This document shows, in pieces, positions 8,428-15,665 of a stretch of 64,000 bases of DNA. Location of the stretch: positions 53,561 to 117,560 of the forward strand of contig DASZLX010000011.1 of the NCBI GenBank assembly GCA_035552155.1, written 5' to 3'. Under the pieces are notes generated by a model. That model did no database searches. It had not been told where the DNA came from and was given only the letters and a program-made list of their open reading frames with translations. This stretch comes from DASXHY01 sp035552155 (GTDB lineage: Bacteria; Verrucomicrobiota; Verrucomicrobiia; Limisphaerales; DASXHY01). Positions within the stretch are counted from its first letter, which is position 1. Every line of letters begins with the position of its first letter. The translations under genes and the position numbers were made by a program.

Positions 8428-8853
8428 TCCGCGTGCAAGTTAAAGTCGACTCGCCCCCCTTGCAAGGGCAGCCCGAAAATTTCGTAGCTCAGCCGTCCCG
8501 ACTGCGAGTTCAAGCACTCGCGGCGAGACGCTCAAACACCCAGCGCGACGCCCGTAACATCGAAGACGATTTCCCGATGCACCGCGCCCGCCAATTCCCC
8601 CCGTTTTCTCCCTGCCAACCGTCGGCTCGCACGGAGTGACAAGCCCTACCACCGCAGCCCGTGCGGATATTTGTTACCGGCTTTAAAAATCCCCGCTCCT
8701 TCAAACTGGAAACCATCTGGAATCCCAGCCCCTCTGAGCCTCTGTGTCTCTGTGGCAAATCTTCCACTCCCGGCCCACGGGACGCCGTTTTTTACTCGCC
8801 AGAACGCGGGGGAGCTTTTATCCTGTGTTCGCTGTCGAAAACCACACTGTTTT
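8428..8853. other. Intergenic spacer, UvrA pair / zinc-ribbon gene
   Basis: No convincing gene is present. A reading frame runs through from 8671 but lacks family signal before 8854. The block around 8725-8760 (CTCTGAGCCTCTGTGTCTC) looks like a short simple dispersed sequence. The divergent promoters for both flanking genes must lie here, but I cannot place them reliably. Confidence 0.5.
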
Positions 8854-9390
8854 ATGGACATCATCTTCAACTGCCCACATTGCGAACAGGAGCTTGAGGT
8901 CGATGCCGCAGGTGCAGGCTCCGAAATCGAATGCCCCTCCTGCGAAGAAACCATTCTCATCCCGCAGGCCGGCGCCAAAGGCACCCGCACCAGCGGAAAC
9001 GACAGCCCGCATGGCCTGCCCACCTTCGGCGGCGCCCCGTCCGAAACGTTGAATCCAGCCAATCCCATCGCGTCGTCCGCCGCGGCGAAAGTGGAACTGC
9101 ATCTCCGCGTGCCCGTTCGCAAAACGTCCGAAAGCCTGATCGCCAAGCCGCTCGTGCCGTTGGAAGTCGCCGCGAAAAACACCGATAAAAAAATGCGGGT
9201 GAAAACCATCCGCCACACGGATTGCATCGAAGTCGGCCACGACAAATTCGATGAATTCGTCACCAATTTCCTGCAAAAAGTCGGAGAAACCAATGTCGTC
9301 AGCATCACCCCGATGACCTACACGCATATCGATATTGGTTCGCAAAAGATAATGACGGAATACGCGGTGATGATTGTCTATAAAGGGTGA
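8854..9390 (+). CDS. Zinc-ribbon protein, 178 aa
   Basis: The N-terminus carries a CxxC...CxxC zinc ribbon (C7, C10, C27, C30: FNCPHCEQE and IECPSCEET). A low-complexity linker (about 35-80) follows, then a C-terminal domain with KMRVKTIRHTDCIEVGHDKF and an IDIGSQKIMTEYAVMIVYKG strand at the very end. The start at 8854 places the ribbon at the N-terminus; the longer upstream reading frame has no family-like sequence. Similar N-terminal ribbons precede many Verrucomicrobia proteins, including the kinase at 12035. Function is unknown. Confidence 0.75.
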   Translation: MDIIFNCPHCEQELEVDAAGAGSEIECPSCEETILIPQAGAKGTRTSGNDSPHGLPTFGGAPSETLNPANPIASSAAAKVELHLRVPVRKTSESLIAKPLVPLEVAAKNTDKKMRVKTIRHTDCIEVGHDKFDEFVTNFLQKVGETNVVSITPMTYTHIDIGSQKIMTEYAVMIVYKG

Positions 9391-9742
9391 GCGTCGCCTC
9401 TCTTCAACGTGCTTCCGGCATCCTGCCGGAAGGCCGAAACCAGCCCCGCCGGCAGCACGTTGTCGTGTGATTTAAACTGGTGGGCAACTGTCTCGCCGAC
9501 CTGTGGCCGGAATGATGATAGAGAAGGCGCGCTTGCGCCGTCCCCGCCCGCGGAGTAGCGGGCGGAATAAATTACGCCCACGACACAATTCACGCCCCAT
9601 GTTGCGTCGCTGAACGCGTCGCGGACAGCGCAAGCGCGCCATCCCTACCCAGGCCGCGACAATATTTGCCCACGAGTTTGAATCGCACCCGATGCTTGCG
9701 CCCGCCTTGACTTGATTAAACCGCGTCGCTAACGTGCCGTTC
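9391..9742. other. Intergenic spacer with palindromes
   Basis: It contains a hairpin CTTCCGGCATCCTGCCGGAAG near 9412-9432 and repeated GC-rich palindromic blocks (GGCGCGCTTGCGCC near 9527, CCCGCCCGCGGAGTAGCGGGCGG near 9542, GCGCAAGCGCGCC near 9627). These are typical of REP-like intergenic clutter. I see no coding sequence. The first hairpin could end transcription of the upstream gene, but it has no T-run. Confidence 0.5.
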
Positions 9743-10738
9743 ATGAATCGCCGGCTCGTTTTTTTGCTCCTCGCCTTCGCATCCGCGATGCTCATCCCTT
9801 TTCGTTCGCCGGCTCCCCTCATTTACACTCCCGGCGAAGGCTGGACTTATGAATCCGTCGGCGGCGTCGGCAACTGGCAGCGCACCCGCGCCAAGGACCA
9901 GTTGATCGTCGCGCAGGACGCGTATGACAAGAAGGATTACAGCACCGCCTTGAAAGCCGCTCGCCGCACCGTGCGCATCTGGCCGCTGTCCGATTACGCG
10001 CCGCAGGCTCAATTTGTCGTCGGCGAATGCTACGAGGCCCGGGGCTTTGACGAGCGCGCGTTCAAGGAATACCAGGTCCTCCTCGAGAAATATCCCCGCT
10101 TCGTCGACTGCGAGAAAGTCCTCACGCGCCAATATGAAATTGCCAACCGCTTCCTCGCCGGTGAATGGTTCCGGCTGTGGACCTACATCCCGTTTTTCCC
10201 GTCGATGGAACGCACGGCGGACATGTATGGAAAAATCGTGAAGGACGGCCCCTTCAGCGACATCGCTCCGCAGGCCCAGATGAAAATCGGCGCCGCGCGC
10301 GAGAAACAGAAGAACTTTCCCGACGCCGCCAAAGCCTACGAAACCGCCGCCGACCGCTATCATGATCGCGGCCAGATTGCGGCGGACGCCATGTTCCGCG
10401 CCGGACTCGCCTACCAGAAACAGGCCCAGACCGCCGAGTACGATCAAAGCACCGCCGGCCAGTCCATTGCCACCTTCACCGATTTCATGACTCTCTATCC
10501 CGATGACCCGCGCGTGCCGGAAGCGCAAAAAATCATCACCTCGCTCAAGGAAGAGCAGGCCCGGGGTAACTTCACCATCGGACAATATTACGAGGAGCAC
10601 GGAAAATGGGTCTCCGCAAAAATCTATTACAACGAGGTGGTAAACCTGCTGCTCGGCGAGCCAAATTCCCTTTACGCCACCCAGGCGCGCGTGCGCATTG
10701 AGGCTTTGAACAAGCGCATTCAGCCGGACACGAAGTAA
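9743..10738 (+). CDS. BamD-like TPR outer-membrane assembly protein
   Basis: This 331-residue protein has an N-terminal hydrophobic signal (RRLVFLLLAFASAMLI) and tetratricopeptide-type repeats. Hallmarks are LIVAQDAYDKKDYSTALKAAR, YAPQAQFVVGECYEARG, FKEYQVLLEKYP and a second set, IAPQAQMKIGAAREKQKNF through MFRAGLAYQKQ. BamD family proteins help insert beta-barrel proteins at the outer membrane. Unlike classical BamD there is no lipobox cysteine, so it may be periplasmic or signal-anchored. The ATG at 9743 is preferred over the GTG three codons earlier. It is followed 25 bases later by an LptE-like gene, giving a small envelope-biogenesis operon. Confidence 0.75.
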   Translation: MNRRLVFLLLAFASAMLIPFRSPAPLIYTPGEGWTYESVGGVGNWQRTRAKDQLIVAQDAYDKKDYSTALKAARRTVRIWPLSDYAPQAQFVVGECYEARGFDERAFKEYQVLLEKYPRFVDCEKVLTRQYEIANRFLAGEWFRLWTYIPFFPSMERTADMYGKIVKDGPFSDIAPQAQMKIGAAREKQKNFPDAAKAYETAADRYHDRGQIAADAMFRAGLAYQKQAQTAEYDQSTAGQSIATFTDFMTLYPDDPRVPEAQKIITSLKEEQARGNFTIGQYYEEHGKWVSAKIYYNEVVNLLLGEPNSLYATQARVRIEALNKRIQPDTK

Positions 10739-10763
10739 CCAAGCCACGCCGCCGCCGGAGCAA

Positions 10764-11390
10764 ATGAAAAGATTAATGGCTAAATGGATCGGTGGATTAT
10801 TGGATTGTTTGATTGGATTTCGCGACCGGCGAATAACCGTCCGGCAATTATCCCGTAATCCGTTTATCCAAAAATCCAATCTCCTCCCCATCCGCTTCCT
10901 GGCTTGCTGCGTGGCCATTGCGTTCGCCGCCGGCTGCGCCGGTTACCACCTGGGCCCCACCAACGGCCTCGTCGCCGGTGACAAAAAAATCCAGATTACT
11001 CCCTTCCTGAACCACACCCTCGAGCCCCGGCTCGGCGACGCCGTGACCACAGCGTTGCGTGAACGCATCCAGCGCGATGGCACCTATCGTCTCGGCACCC
11101 AGGGGGATGCGGACATTGTGGTGACGGGAGTCGTGACCAAGTATCTCCGGCACGAGCTGAATTTTGAACCGCACGACGTCCTCACCGTGAAGGATTTCCG
11201 GGTGAATGTGGTCGCGGAAATCACCGCGCGCGACGTCGCCACCGGCCACACCACCAACTGGACCAATACCGCCTACACTCTGGTCCGCGTGGGCTCGGAT
11301 CTGGCCAGCGCCGAGCGCCAGGCCATGCCGGATCTCGCCGATCAACTGGCCAAAAGCGTGACCGATTCGCTGGTGGACGGCAGTTGGTAA
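10764..11390 (+). CDS. lptE: LptE-like LPS-assembly lipoprotein with unusual N-terminal extension
   Basis: A lipobox AFAAGC (Cys58) is followed by AGYHLGPTN, KIQITPFLNHTLEPRLGDAVTTALRERI and a C-terminal helix (MPDLADQLAKSVTDSLVDG). This matches the LptE/DUF-type lipoprotein that works with LptD to move LPS to the cell surface. The hydrophobic core starts only at about residue 43, which is unusual: residues 8-40 are encoded by a repeat-like stretch (GGATTATTGGATTG...CCAAAAATCCAATC, about 10785-10885). The DNA appears inserted between the start codon and the signal peptide. No nearer ATG is available; the true start or export efficiency is uncertain. Confidence 0.75.
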   Translation: MKRLMAKWIGGLLDCLIGFRDRRITVRQLSRNPFIQKSNLLPIRFLACCVAIAFAAGCAGYHLGPTNGLVAGDKKIQITPFLNHTLEPRLGDAVTTALRERIQRDGTYRLGTQGDADIVVTGVVTKYLRHELNFEPHDVLTVKDFRVNVVAEITARDVATGHTTNWTNTAYTLVRVGSDLASAERQAMPDLADQLAKSVTDSLVDGSW

Positions 11391-11535
11391 CCCTCCCCCA
11401 CGACCGACGGCCCTATTCGCTATTTACCTTTGAATATGCCCCCCGGAAGGCTCCAAAAAGAACTTGGATTTTCGGCTCAAATTTGCTAGGAAATAGCTCC
11501 ATAACATCTCGGAATTCATAACCATTAAACACTCG

Positions 11536-11919
11536 ATGAATAAACGCATACTCAAGTTCAGTCTCCTGGGTCTGTTGGCCATCGTCATGGCCGCAACACC
11601 GTTGACCCTCCGCGCGCAGACCACGAACGCCGTCCCGAAAAAAGCTCCCCTGCACCGCCTCCTGCCCTTTCGCGGCACCATCAAAGCCGTGGACAACACC
11701 GCCAAGACCATTTCCGTCGGCACATTGACGCTTCAAATCACTTCCGAATCCAAAATTATCAAAACCGGCAAGCCCGCGACTCTTCAGGACGCCGCCGCCG
11801 GTGACAACGTGGCCGGCTCTTATCACAAAGACCCAGATGGAAAAATGAACGTGGTAAGCCTCCGCATCGGGCCGAAAATGCCCACCGCCGGATCCACCAC
11901 CAAAACGAACGCGCCTTAA
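11536..11919 (+). CDS. Small secreted protein, 127 aa
   Basis: A signal peptide (KFSLLGLLAIVMAATPLTLRAQ) precedes a small beta-type domain (FRGTIKAVDNTAKTISVGTLTLQI...AGDNVAGSYHKDPDGKMNVVSLRIG). That pattern resembles OB-like DUF5666-type periplasmic domains; exact family is not certain. The C-terminus is Thr/Lys-rich. It is monocistronic, ending 22 bases before a clear intrinsic terminator. Confidence 0.75.
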   Translation: MNKRILKFSLLGLLAIVMAATPLTLRAQTTNAVPKKAPLHRLLPFRGTIKAVDNTAKTISVGTLTLQITSESKIIKTGKPATLQDAAAGDNVAGSYHKDPDGKMNVVSLRIGPKMPTAGSTTKTNAP

Positions 11920-11939
11920 GAAGGGTTAACCCAAACGAA

Positions 11940-11976
11940 CAAAAGGCAGGCCCTCACGGTCTGCCTTTTTTTATTT
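11940..11976 (+). terminator. Rho-independent terminator
   Basis: The hairpin AAAGGCAGGCC-CTCAC-GGTCTGCCTTT is followed directly by a T-rich run (TTTTTATTTT), downstream of the small secreted protein. Confidence 0.85.
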
Positions 11977-12034
11977 TAGCTGAGGTCAGGCGCTCCAAGT
12001 GCGCTGTAAGAATCCGTTCTGAAACTTAAAATTT

Positions 12035-13123
12035 TTACCGCCGCCACCAACTCGTTTTCTTCGGCGATTGCTTCGGCGGGTCACCCTGGTACATCTGAAT
12101 CAGTAGCTGGCTGCGCGCCGCTTCCAGCGCCATCCGGAATTCATCGTAGCTCAAAAACCGGTCCTGCGGCTTCTTGGCCAGCACCTTCGCCAGCGCATCG
12201 CTCGTCGGCTGCGTGATTTCCGGCACCACTTCGTTGGGCGGCGTCAGCGGAGTGTGCACATGCGCCGCCACCACTGCCTCCACCGTCGGGGCGTCAAACG
12301 GCACGTGGCCGGTAATGGCGTGATAAAGGGTACAGCCCAGGCTGTACATGTCCGAAAGGAACGTTTCCTTTTCCCGCTGAATTTTTTCGGGCGCCACATA
12401 ATACGGCGTACCGTGTGTTTCCGTCAGCGACTCCGGCTCGAAATCCACGCCCCGCGCCAATCCGAAATCAATTAATTTCGGTTCGTGGTCCTTGTCGAAA
12501 AGAATATTTCCCGGCTTGATGTCGCGATGCAGAAAATTATGTTTCAGCGCCATGTCCAGCGCGGAACACATCTTGTAACCGATGTCGAGCACGTCGAGTT
12601 CCGATACGCGCCCCTGCTTTTCAATGCGCGTGTCCAGGCTGCCGCGGTCGGCCAGTTCCATCACCAGGTAACGCTGCCCCTCCCCTTCGTCGAACGTGTA
12701 AATGTGGATGATGTTCGTATGATTCAGCGAGGCGCACGCGCGCGCTTCCCGATAAAAATTTTCCAGCGCTTCGGGATCGTTGAGCAATTCCTTCTTCATC
12801 AGTTTCACCGCCACCAACCGATCCAGCACAGTGTCGTACGAGCGGTAAACCGTGCCCATGCCGCCCGAGGCAATCACGCTGCGCAATTCGAATTGCCGCA
12901 GCATGAGCGGCATCATGATGGGACTCGCGCATTTGCTGCACGGGACAGTGGCGAGAGGGGGAAGATCTCCAGGGATGAACACCTTGGTGTCACAATAAGG
13001 ACAGGTCACCATCTTCAATGGAGCTTTGTCGCTCATTTCCGCCTTACTGTAGCATAATTCCCCGCTCGACGACAAGTTTGTTGCCGTGGCGGCCGGCGCG
13101 GAAGTCGATGACGTGGATTCCAT
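12035..13123 (-). CDS. Serine/threonine protein kinase with N-terminal zinc ribbon
   Basis: The 362-residue protein begins with a low-complexity Ser/Ala/Thr stretch and a four-cysteine ribbon (C41, C44, C62, C65). A complete Hanks-type kinase domain follows: glycine loop SGGMGTVYR (86-94), catalytic Lys107 in VAVKLMKK, HRDIKPGN (199-206), DFGLAR (219-224) and APEK. It phosphorylates Ser/Thr residues on unidentified partners. There is no transmembrane segment, so it should be cytosolic, unlike the membrane-spanning PknB type. The C-terminus is basic and Trp-rich (KKTSWWRR). An ATG at 13036 would remove the first 29 residues but keep the ribbon. Confidence 0.92.
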   Translation of the reverse strand: MESTSSTSAPAATATNLSSSGELCYSKAEMSDKAPLKMVTCPYCDTKVFIPGDLPPLATVPCSKCASPIMMPLMLRQFELRSVIASGGMGTVYRSYDTVLDRLVAVKLMKKELLNDPEALENFYREARACASLNHTNIIHIYTFDEGEGQRYLVMELADRGSLDTRIEKQGRVSELDVLDIGYKMCSALDMALKHNFLHRDIKPGNILFDKDHEPKLIDFGLARGVDFEPESLTETHGTPYYVAPEKIQREKETFLSDMYSLGCTLYHAITGHVPFDAPTVEAVVAAHVHTPLTPPNEVVPEITQPTSDALAKVLAKKPQDRFLSYDEFRMALEAARSQLLIQMYQGDPPKQSPKKTSWWRR

Positions 13124-13382
13124 GTCTTAATCAGGTTTAACCCTTCGCGATTCAGGCTTCTGCTTGCGTGTTTCGAATGCCATACATACACAGCCAGTTA
13201 CAAAAAAGAAACCGAAATTTGGATCACAAAATACGGACCGCGGACGACACCTGTCACCCGTAGATATGCGGAGGAAGACGCCCTCATTAGCTGCCCATTT
13301 TTTCACGCAAACCGCGAAAACGCGGGCATTTTTTTGCAGCGAATTATCTTTGACAAACCCTCGAAAATAGTGTCTTCTGAGG

Positions 13383-13519
13383 CCGTAAGAAAATGACAAA
13401 TACGTTTGCAACGCAGCAAAGCACGCAGCCAGTCAAGGGACACATGTCCATTTGGCATGACTGCTCCCGTCTGGCTGCTGGCATCGTGGGTGGAATTTTC
13501 TAAACGAACATAAATTTCC
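13383..13519 (+). ncRNA. Candidate structured small RNA (6S-like architecture, unproven)
   Basis: Three nested complementary pairs can be drawn by eye: AGAAAAT (13388-13394) with ATTTTCT (13495-13501); GCAGCCAG (13425-13432) with CTGGCTGC (13471-13478); and TCA/TGA plus GGACA-CA-TGTCC in the apical part. The result is a closing stem, a large asymmetric bubble and a long apical hairpin, followed 19 bases later by an intrinsic terminator. This outline resembles 6S RNA. The primary sequence gives no proof, and strand is inferred from the weak upstream promoter-like TTGACA. Confidence 0.35.
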
Positions 13520-13556
13520 AAAAAACCCGCGATTGCCAGTCAATCGCGGGTTTTTT
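13520..13556. terminator. Strong bidirectional intrinsic terminator
   Basis: AAAAAACCCGCGATTG and CAATCGCGGGTTTTTT form a perfect 16-bp inverted repeat around a 5-base loop. It has T-runs in both directions, and so could end both the candidate RNA and minus-strand transcripts. Confidence 0.85.
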
Positions 13557-13604
13557 GTTTGGAAAATAACAACCCCGGCTCGCGCCGGAAAACTGAAAGA
13601 AAAC

Positions 13605-13946
13605 ATGAATACAAACTATAAACGGGTCCCGACGAAATTCGGGCCTGAAACACGCTTCGAAGTGGAGCCGGTTCCCCCGGCGCTCTTCCGGGCCACACAA
13701 GAGACCGAACTCGAGCGGCTCAAAAACCGGTTGCTTCTCCGGAGCATCCACGAACTCGCCGAACCGGAATATATCCCCGGCGTGCGACGGGCCGCGAACG
13801 AAGCCGCCGCATTGGCCTGGGTCACGCCCTACCCGCTGCTCACGTTCCCGGCATTGTTCGAGGAGAAAGTGGAAACCGCCCTGCACTACGCGGAACATCA
13901 AAACGATGTCCGCGAGCGTAGCGCCGAACTCGTGTTCGTCGTATGA
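13605..13946 (+). CDS. Hypothetical protein, 113 aa
   Basis: A small soluble protein rich in Glu and Pro, with a predicted helical middle (ATQETELERLKNRLLLRSIHELAEP) and a hydrophobic segment AWVTPYPLLTFPALFEEKVETALHYAE. No family is recognised. The ATG at 13605 follows an A-rich leader (GAAAGAAAAC) after the terminator. The frame opens earlier, but that part is terminator sequence. Codon use and GC content are like neighbouring genes, which supports a real gene. Confidence 0.6.
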   Translation: MNTNYKRVPTKFGPETRFEVEPVPPALFRATQETELERLKNRLLLRSIHELAEPEYIPGVRRAANEAAALAWVTPYPLLTFPALFEEKVETALHYAEHQNDVRERSAELVFVV

Positions 13947-14269
13947 AGCGACCGCAGCGAAATCAATTAGTGGGGATGCGGGCCGTTGGGATTTGCGACT
14001 CTGTGAAATGGACTGATTGCGAGTATTGTTCTCAACTCGCATCCGGTTCCCTTTCCCAGTCGTAAATCCCAGCGGCTCGTATTTTGGCCTTGTAGCGGCG
14101 GTCTGTGACCGCCGAATGCGCCGGACGAAAGAGGGACACTTTTGGGATGGCAAGGCTGCCGGAGCGAATCGCTCTTTCCAAGCCCCGGCGGCTTTGCCTC
14201 CCGACGAATTTTAAAATATCGCAGCGGCAGACGTGAATCTCCGCCGAATAGCTCTGAACCATCCGCCAG
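13947..14269. other. Spacer with long imperfect hairpin and REP-like palindromes
   Basis: It contains the hairpin at 13982-14076 (separate entry), a GCGGCGGTCTGTGACCGCC palindrome near 14094-14112, and GGCAAGGCTGCCGG / CCGGCGGCTTTGCC arms at about 14150-14200. No protein gene is supported. Confidence 0.5.
13982..14076. repeat. Long hairpin / MITE-like inverted repeat
   Basis: Arms GCCGTTGGGATTTGCGACT (13982-14000) and AGTCGTAAATCCCAGCGGC (14058-14076) are complementary at 17 of 19 positions. An inner stem (GATTGCGAGT with ACTCGCATC) lies between them. The whole can form a ~95-base stem-loop. Confidence 0.65.
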
Positions 14270-14713
14270 TTATCGATCTAGCTTCTTCCCGTGCCATTCA
14301 TCCCACCGCAGTTTCAAAAATGGATCGTCTTTAAAGCTGCCTCCATCCACTGGACTTCCGAACTCGCGATGTAAGCCGTCGCGGAACAGGAGGTGTTGAT
14401 AATTCAAAAAATAACGCAGACGAAGCACACCCCCTTCCGGCGCGAAATCGACAACACAACCGGCGCCAGATGTAGGGCCTTGATCAGAATAGCTCCAACG
14501 ATCTCCGCCCGTTACCGACATTTGAATCTCTGGGGGACCCAAAACTGCCATCACGTCATTGGTAGTCATGCCCGCCCGTAAGAGATTGCCCAAATGATCA
14601 TGTCTGGAATACCAATCGTTGCCCTCTAAGCAATAGTAACCAAGCCAGCAAGTGACGGCAATCGAGACCAGCCAGATCAAACTAGTGAAATGCTTGTTAA
14701 ACCGCGGTTTCAT
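14270..14713 (-). CDS. Membrane-anchored BamE/SmpA-like domain protein, 147 aa
   Basis: One N-terminal membrane segment (SLIWLVSIAVTCWLGYYCL) precedes LRAGMTTNDVMAVLGPPE and WSYSDQGP. This is the helix-turn pattern of SmpA/OmlA (BamE-like) domains, where G-M-T...V...LG-P is the hallmark. The C-terminal ~60 residues show no family. Start chosen at the ATG giving a short tail before the membrane segment; the reading frame is open 20 codons further. Role unknown, presumably envelope. Confidence 0.6.
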   Translation of the reverse strand: MKPRFNKHFTSLIWLVSIAVTCWLGYYCLEGNDWYSRHDHLGNLLRAGMTTNDVMAVLGPPEIQMSVTGGDRWSYSDQGPTSGAGCVVDFAPEGGVLRLRYFLNYQHLLFRDGLHREFGSPVDGGSFKDDPFLKLRWDEWHGKKLDR

Positions 14714-14724
14714 TACGGGTGCCC

Positions 14725-14875
14725 GTTCTTGGTTCCGAAGGCCCCATTGACATTGCGCGTGGGATTTACCCACGCCGCACCGTCGCCGCTGTCCTGAAGG
14801 GACTTCCGAAAATAGCCCGGCAGTTTACTGCCGGGACCGAAGCAGATTTGACCAGTCCCGCAGGGACGGCTGATT
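14725..14875. repeat. Dispersed palindromic repeat, copy 1 (partner at 56360-56450)
   Basis: The palindrome ATAGCCCGGCAGTTTACTGC (core within 14810-14835) and flanking blocks TTGGTTCCGAAGG and AGTCCCGCAGGGACGGCTGA recur, inverted, at 56360-56450 in corresponding order. Non-coding. Confidence 0.65.
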
Positions 14876-14881
14876 CCCCAA

Positions 14882-15145
14882 TCAGAACTCCCCTCGCCCA
14901 TCACTCTCTTTTTCAGGCAGCTTCGTTCCATTATCCCGTTCCAGACGTCTCATAATCCAAAAGCAAACTGCACCCCAAATGCCTGCCAGCAACACCGCCA
15001 CAGGCCAACTCCAATTCTTGTGTACTGAATCGTAATAATCCCAACCAAACCCCAAAAAAACGATCAACGTCCCCAACACTAACCTGATACGCGAACGAAT
15101 TCGCGGATGTTGGGAAGGTGAAATCTTTTCCTCGCTCTGGGCCAT
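14882..15145 (-). CDS. Small two-helix membrane protein, 87 aa
   Basis: Two hydrophobic helices (IRLVLGTLIVFLGFGWDYY and WPVAVLLAGIWGAVCFWIM) separated by a short polar loop suggest an inner-membrane protein with both ends cytoplasmic. Both termini are charged. No family is recognised. The gene is isolated between repeat-rich spacers. Confidence 0.5.
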   Translation of the reverse strand: MAQSEEKISPSQHPRIRSRIRLVLGTLIVFLGFGWDYYDSVHKNWSWPVAVLLAGIWGAVCFWIMRRLERDNGTKLPEKESDGRGEF

Positions 15146-15665
15146 GCCTCATCAAAACACCTCAGCCCATTTCTATCAAGCCGTCAGTTCTTCACCGGCA
15201 ATAACTTCCGAAAAGCGAAACCATTTCGCAATTTCAAAACCCTCGGTTTCCTTCCTGTTTTCCTGCTTTCCTCATCAATAATTCCCTGTCCCGCTTGCTT
15301 CAAAAAACCTTACCGTAAGTTTTTCGTTGCCCCAGCGCTATGCCAGTATCCATCTGATGAAGACAGAATTCTGTCCCAGCGTTACGGATCGAAGGCGCGA
15401 CGATGCCCGGGATTCAGCATTTCCGCCCGGCCGCCTCCGACTTTATCCGGGTAAATCCGGCCAAATCCCGGTTAAAAAAATAAAAAAATGCGCCAACAGA
15501 AGGCCGCCGCCGCGACCGTCGTGCCCGATCGTGCCAAATCGTGCAGGGGTGCCTGCCACCGAAGACTCGCGCCTCGCCCCTTCCCCGGTAGGTCTTTTAC
15601 CAGCCCTACCCGGATATAATACCCGTCTACCCCAAAAGCGCGTTTCGGTTCTTCATAGTCCCCTG
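15146..15665. other. Spacer before the glycosyltransferase-STAS gene
   Basis: The frame is open from 15327, but this part has no family similarity. It contains a dispersed repeat (TTTATCCGGGTAAATCCGGC and GTCGTGCCCGATCGTGCC, about 15440-15555) that recurs inverted at 55280-55500. I see no separate gene. Confidence 0.55.
15440..15555. repeat. Dispersed repeat, copy 1 (inverted partner at 55280-55500)
   Basis: TTTATCCGGGTAAATCCGGC...CAAATCCCGGTTAAAAAA matches the reverse complement of 55447-55498. GTCGTGCCCGATCGTGCC matches the reverse complement of about 55295-55320. The order is conserved with different spacing. Confidence 0.65.

Larger units (their letters stand above)
13124..13604. other. 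Spacer holding a candidate small RNA
   Basis: The first ~200 bases have no recognisable feature. A TTGACA at 13350-13355 could be a -35 element, but the matching -10 is weak. From 13388 the sequence folds into nested stems and ends in a strong terminator; these are listed separately. I found no convincing protein gene in the spacer. Confidence 0.45.

Noticed and set aside
8671..8853. Upstream 61-residue extension of the zinc-ribbon protein
   Set aside because: The extra residues read like repeat DNA. The ribbon begins naturally at the ATG at 8854.
15327..15665. Upstream extension of the glycosyltransferase-STAS gene
   Set aside because: It covers a dispersed repeat also found at 55.3 kb, and GT26 similarity starts only at 15666.
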